NCBI RefSeq assembly: GCF_015910445.1 | Contig: NZ_CP048882.1 | Span: 6,941,501 to 7,005,500, forward strand | Length of the DNA stretch: 64,000 bases | DNA from: Streptomyces bathyalis | GTDB lineage: Bacteria > Actinomycetota > Actinomycetes > Streptomycetales > Streptomycetaceae | Direction of reading: 5' to 3' | Shown: piece by piece, positions 62,090-64,000 of the stretch | Layout: each line of letters opens with the position of its first letter | How positions within the stretch are numbered: position 1 is the first letter of the stretch | Notes under the pieces: model-generated | The model's database searches: none | Told to the model about the DNA's origin: nothing | The model's input: only the letters and a program-made list of their open reading frames with translations | Translations under genes and position numbers: made by a program

Positions 62090-63772
62090 ATGCTACGAAG
62101 AGGCATGCCTGCCGCCTCCCACAACTCATCCGCCCATGCCTCCGAGGACATCTCCGAAGACGGCGCGGCCTACGACGCCGTCATCGTCGGCGGTGGCCAC
62201 AACGGCCTGGTCGCCGCCGCGTATCTCGCACGTGCCGGACAGCGTGTCCTGGTGCTCGAACGTCTCGGACGGACCGGCGGGGCCGCCGTCTCCGAGCAGA
62301 CCTTCGCGGGCGTCGACGCCCGGCTCTCGCGCTACTCGTACCTGGTGAGTCTGCTGCCGCAGCAGATCATCGACGACCTCGGCGTGCGCTTCGCCGTACG
62401 CAAGCGCGGTGTCTCCTCCTACACGCCGACCGTGCGCGACGGACAGTCCACCGGTCTCTTCGTCGGTGACGGCACGACCCGCACGCGGGAGTCCTTCGCC
62501 CGGCTCACCGGAGGGGAGAGGGAGTTCGAGGCGTGGGAGCGCTTCTACGCCATGACGCAGCGGGTCGCCCAGCGCGTCTTTCCCACACTCACCGAACCGC
62601 TGCCCACCCGCGAGGAGTTGAAGGCGCGGATCGGGGAGGACGCCGTGTGGGAGGCGCTGTTCGAGCGCCCGCTCGGCGAAGCCGTCGAGGAGTACTTCGC
62701 CGACGACCTGGTCCGGGGAGTCGTGCTCACCGACGGTCTCATCGGCACCTTCAGCCATGCGCACGACCCGTCGCTGCTGCAGAACCGTTGCTTCCTCTAC
62801 CACGTCATCGGAGGCGGAACCGGCGACTGGGACGTGCCCGTCGGCGGCATGGGGGCACTGACCGACGCCCTCGCCGACGCCGCTCGTTCCGCCGGCGCCC
62901 GGATCCGTACGGGCCACACGGTGCAGCGCATCGACACCGACGGCACCACGGCCGAGGTGCGCTATAGCACTGCCGACGGCGAGGGCACCGTGGCCGCGCG
63001 CCGAGTCCTGGTGAACGCCTCACCCCAGGCGCTGTCGCAGATGCTCGGCGAGGGGGAGGCGGCCTCGCCCGCGGCGGGCGGTGGCGAGAGCCCCGTCAGC
63101 GGCTCGCAGTTGAAGGTCAACATGCTGCTGCGGCGCCTTCCCCGACTGAAGGACACCGCCGTCGACGCGCGCGAGGCCTTCTCCGGGACCTTCCACGTCG
63201 CCGAGGGATACGGGCAGCTGGCCGAGGCCCACCGGCAGGCGGAGGCGGGAGACCTGCCCGCGGTACCGCCCTCCGAGCTGTACTGCCACTCCCTCACCGA
63301 CCCGACCATCCTGGCACCGGAACTGGCCGCCCAGGGCTTCCAGACTCTGACCCTGTTCGGGCTGCTCACCCCTGCCGAGTGCTTCGACGCGGGCAGCGCG
63401 GCCGAGCGGGACGCGGTGCGTGACGCGGCCCTCGCCCGTACGCTCGCCGAACTCGACCCCCACCTGACGGAGCCCGTCGGCGACTGCCTCGCGCTCGACG
63501 CCGACGGCAGGCCCTGCATCGAGGCCAAGACGCCCCGGGACCTCGAAGGCGAACTGCGGCTGCCGGGCGGCCACATCTTCCACGGAGACCTGTCCTTCCC
63601 GTGGGCCGAGGAGGGCGGCGGACGCTGGGGCGTGGAGACGGCTCACCCCAACGTGCTGCTGTGCGGCGCCGGTTCGGTACGCGGAGGCGGAGTCAGCGGC
63701 ATCGGCGGGCACAACGCGGCGATGGCCGTGCTGGAAGCGGAAGGCGGCCGGGGAGCGGCCCCGGTGCACTGA
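62090..63772 (+). CDS. Phytoene-desaturase-like NAD(P)/FAD-dependent oxidoreductase
   Basis: A 560-residue flavoprotein with an N-terminal FAD site (YDAVIVGGGHNGLVAAAYLARAGQRVLVLERL) after a ~30-residue leader, and the C-terminal NVLLCGAGSVRGGGVSGIGGHNAAMAVLE. It matches the pyridine nucleotide-disulfide/phytoene-desaturase superfamily members (RetSat-like) common in actinobacteria. No carotenoid gene is near, so the substrate is unknown. The ATG at 62090 has GGAAG 8 nt upstream; the ATG at 62105 is the alternative and fits a shorter leader. It follows the MgtC-like gene closely. Confidence 0.9.
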   Translation: MLRRGMPAASHNSSAHASEDISEDGAAYDAVIVGGGHNGLVAAAYLARAGQRVLVLERLGRTGGAAVSEQTFAGVDARLSRYSYLVSLLPQQIIDDLGVRFAVRKRGVSSYTPTVRDGQSTGLFVGDGTTRTRESFARLTGGEREFEAWERFYAMTQRVAQRVFPTLTEPLPTREELKARIGEDAVWEALFERPLGEAVEEYFADDLVRGVVLTDGLIGTFSHAHDPSLLQNRCFLYHVIGGGTGDWDVPVGGMGALTDALADAARSAGARIRTGHTVQRIDTDGTTAEVRYSTADGEGTVAARRVLVNASPQALSQMLGEGEAASPAAGGGESPVSGSQLKVNMLLRRLPRLKDTAVDAREAFSGTFHVAEGYGQLAEAHRQAEAGDLPAVPPSELYCHSLTDPTILAPELAAQGFQTLTLFGLLTPAECFDAGSAAERDAVRDAALARTLAELDPHLTEPVGDCLALDADGRPCIEAKTPRDLEGELRLPGGHIFHGDLSFPWAEEGGGRWGVETAHPNVLLCGAGSVRGGGVSGIGGHNAAMAVLEAEGGRGAAPVH

Positions 63773-63816
63773 GGCAGACACCGCATCAGCAGTCGCTGCC
63801 GGTACTGCCGGGCGGT

Positions 63817-63850
63817 CACCTTGCTTGCCGCCGTGACGGCGAGCAAGGTG
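63817..63850. terminator. Hairpin terminator after the oxidoreductase gene
   Basis: CACCTTGCTTGCCG (63817-63830) pairs with CGGCGAGCAAGGTG (63837-63850): 14 pairs, one of them a T-G wobble, with a 6-nt loop. Confidence 0.75.
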
Positions 63851-63938
63851 CTTCCGCCGGCCGCTCGGGCGCGCCATGATGACCGACGCCGACCGTGCGT
63901 CGGGCGCGCGCCGGCACCGTCAGCTGAGGAGGTCCTCG

Positions 63939-64000
63939 ATGGCCGGGCTCTGGAGTGCACAAGGCGTCCTGCGACGTAAACCCATCGAGCACATCACCGA
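63939..64000 (+). CDS. Start of a gene cut by the window edge (possible amino-acid permease)
   Basis: An ATG at 63939 has GAGGAGG 6 nt upstream, a strong ribosome-binding site, after the terminator hairpin at 63817-63850. Only 20 codons are visible, reading MAGLWSAQGVLRRKPIEHIT. The RRKPIEHI wording is like the short cytoplasmic start of basic amino acid/polyamine permeases of the APC superfamily, but this is a guess from very little sequence. Confidence 0.5.
   Translation, partial: MAGLWSAQGVLRRKPIEHIT

Overview
The window looks like a chromosomal segment of a Streptomyces-type actinomycete. It has very high GC, many GTG starts, long GC-rich shadow reading frames, and protein families typical of Streptomyces: PASTA-less Ser/Thr kinases, NarL two-component pairs, SHOCT/FtsX ABC operons, DUF6643, Rv1733c-like membrane proteins, TerD proteins and Family 2B encapsulins. 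No insertion sequence, phage, CRISPR array, rRNA or tRNA gene was recognised. About 50 genes are called, mostly single genes or short operons on both strands.

Layout. 1-8.3 kb: the 3' end of a Ser/Thr kinase, a nucleotidyltransferase, a divergent LacI regulator/ROK sugar kinase pair with a palindromic operator between them, an AraC regulator, a mycothiol-type DinB/MDMPI protein, a P-loop kinase-Nudix fusion and an M20 dipeptidase. 8.5-14.3 kb: a geranylgeranyl-reductase-like flavoprotein with a long acidic N-terminus, a deazaflavin nitroreductase controlled by a divergent TetR gene (paired operators visible), and a NarL-type sensor/regulator pair. 14.5-24.4 kb: a Tat-exported GH3 beta-glucosidase, an MFS exporter divergent from a ROK repressor, a GNAT protein, a PPOX-type oxidoreductase and a SHOCT-ABC-FtsX operon. 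24.5-34.8 kb: a HATPase anti-sigma-like protein, a cysteine desulfhydrase/synthase homologue, arylamine N-acetyltransferase, a DeoR regulator, a large membrane hydrolase, a beta-helix/AAA ATPase fusion and an Rv1733c-like membrane protein.

35-38 kb is the most notable part: two adjacent genes for Family 2B encapsulin nanocompartment shells, each with an inserted cyclic-nucleotide-binding-like domain. No terpene cyclase or other recognised cargo gene lies beside them. The two genes share a 230-bp block that is identical at every base although the flanks have diverged. 38-45 kb is a C2/pentose-phosphate block: phosphoketolase converging on the encapsulin genes, and divergent from it a GAF-domain regulator followed by an acetaldehyde dehydrogenase/DUF779 operon, then a MOSC protein. 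45-54 kb carries DUF6643, a two-domain TerD protein, an HpnB-like glycosyltransferase, a racemase, a decayed pseudogene, an O-antigen-ligase-like membrane protein, a Nudix hydrolase, transaldolase and a rubredoxin/ferredoxin-reductase-like flavoprotein. 54-64 kb holds a zinc-ribbon/DUF309 protein, a complete PTS-dependent dihydroxyacetone kinase (dhaKLM), a GNAT protein, an amino-acid permease, an MgtC/SapB protein, a phytoene-desaturase-like oxidoreductase and the first codons of another gene.

Regulation visible in the sequence: LacI and TetR operators, a large inverted repeat upstream of the two-component operon with a related motif upstream of the SHOCT-ABC operon, and at least seven genes with a TANNNT box 6-7 nt before the start codon and no good Shine-Dalgarno sequence, which suggests leaderless transcripts. 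Functional names rest on recognised motifs and on family knowledge; no database search was run.
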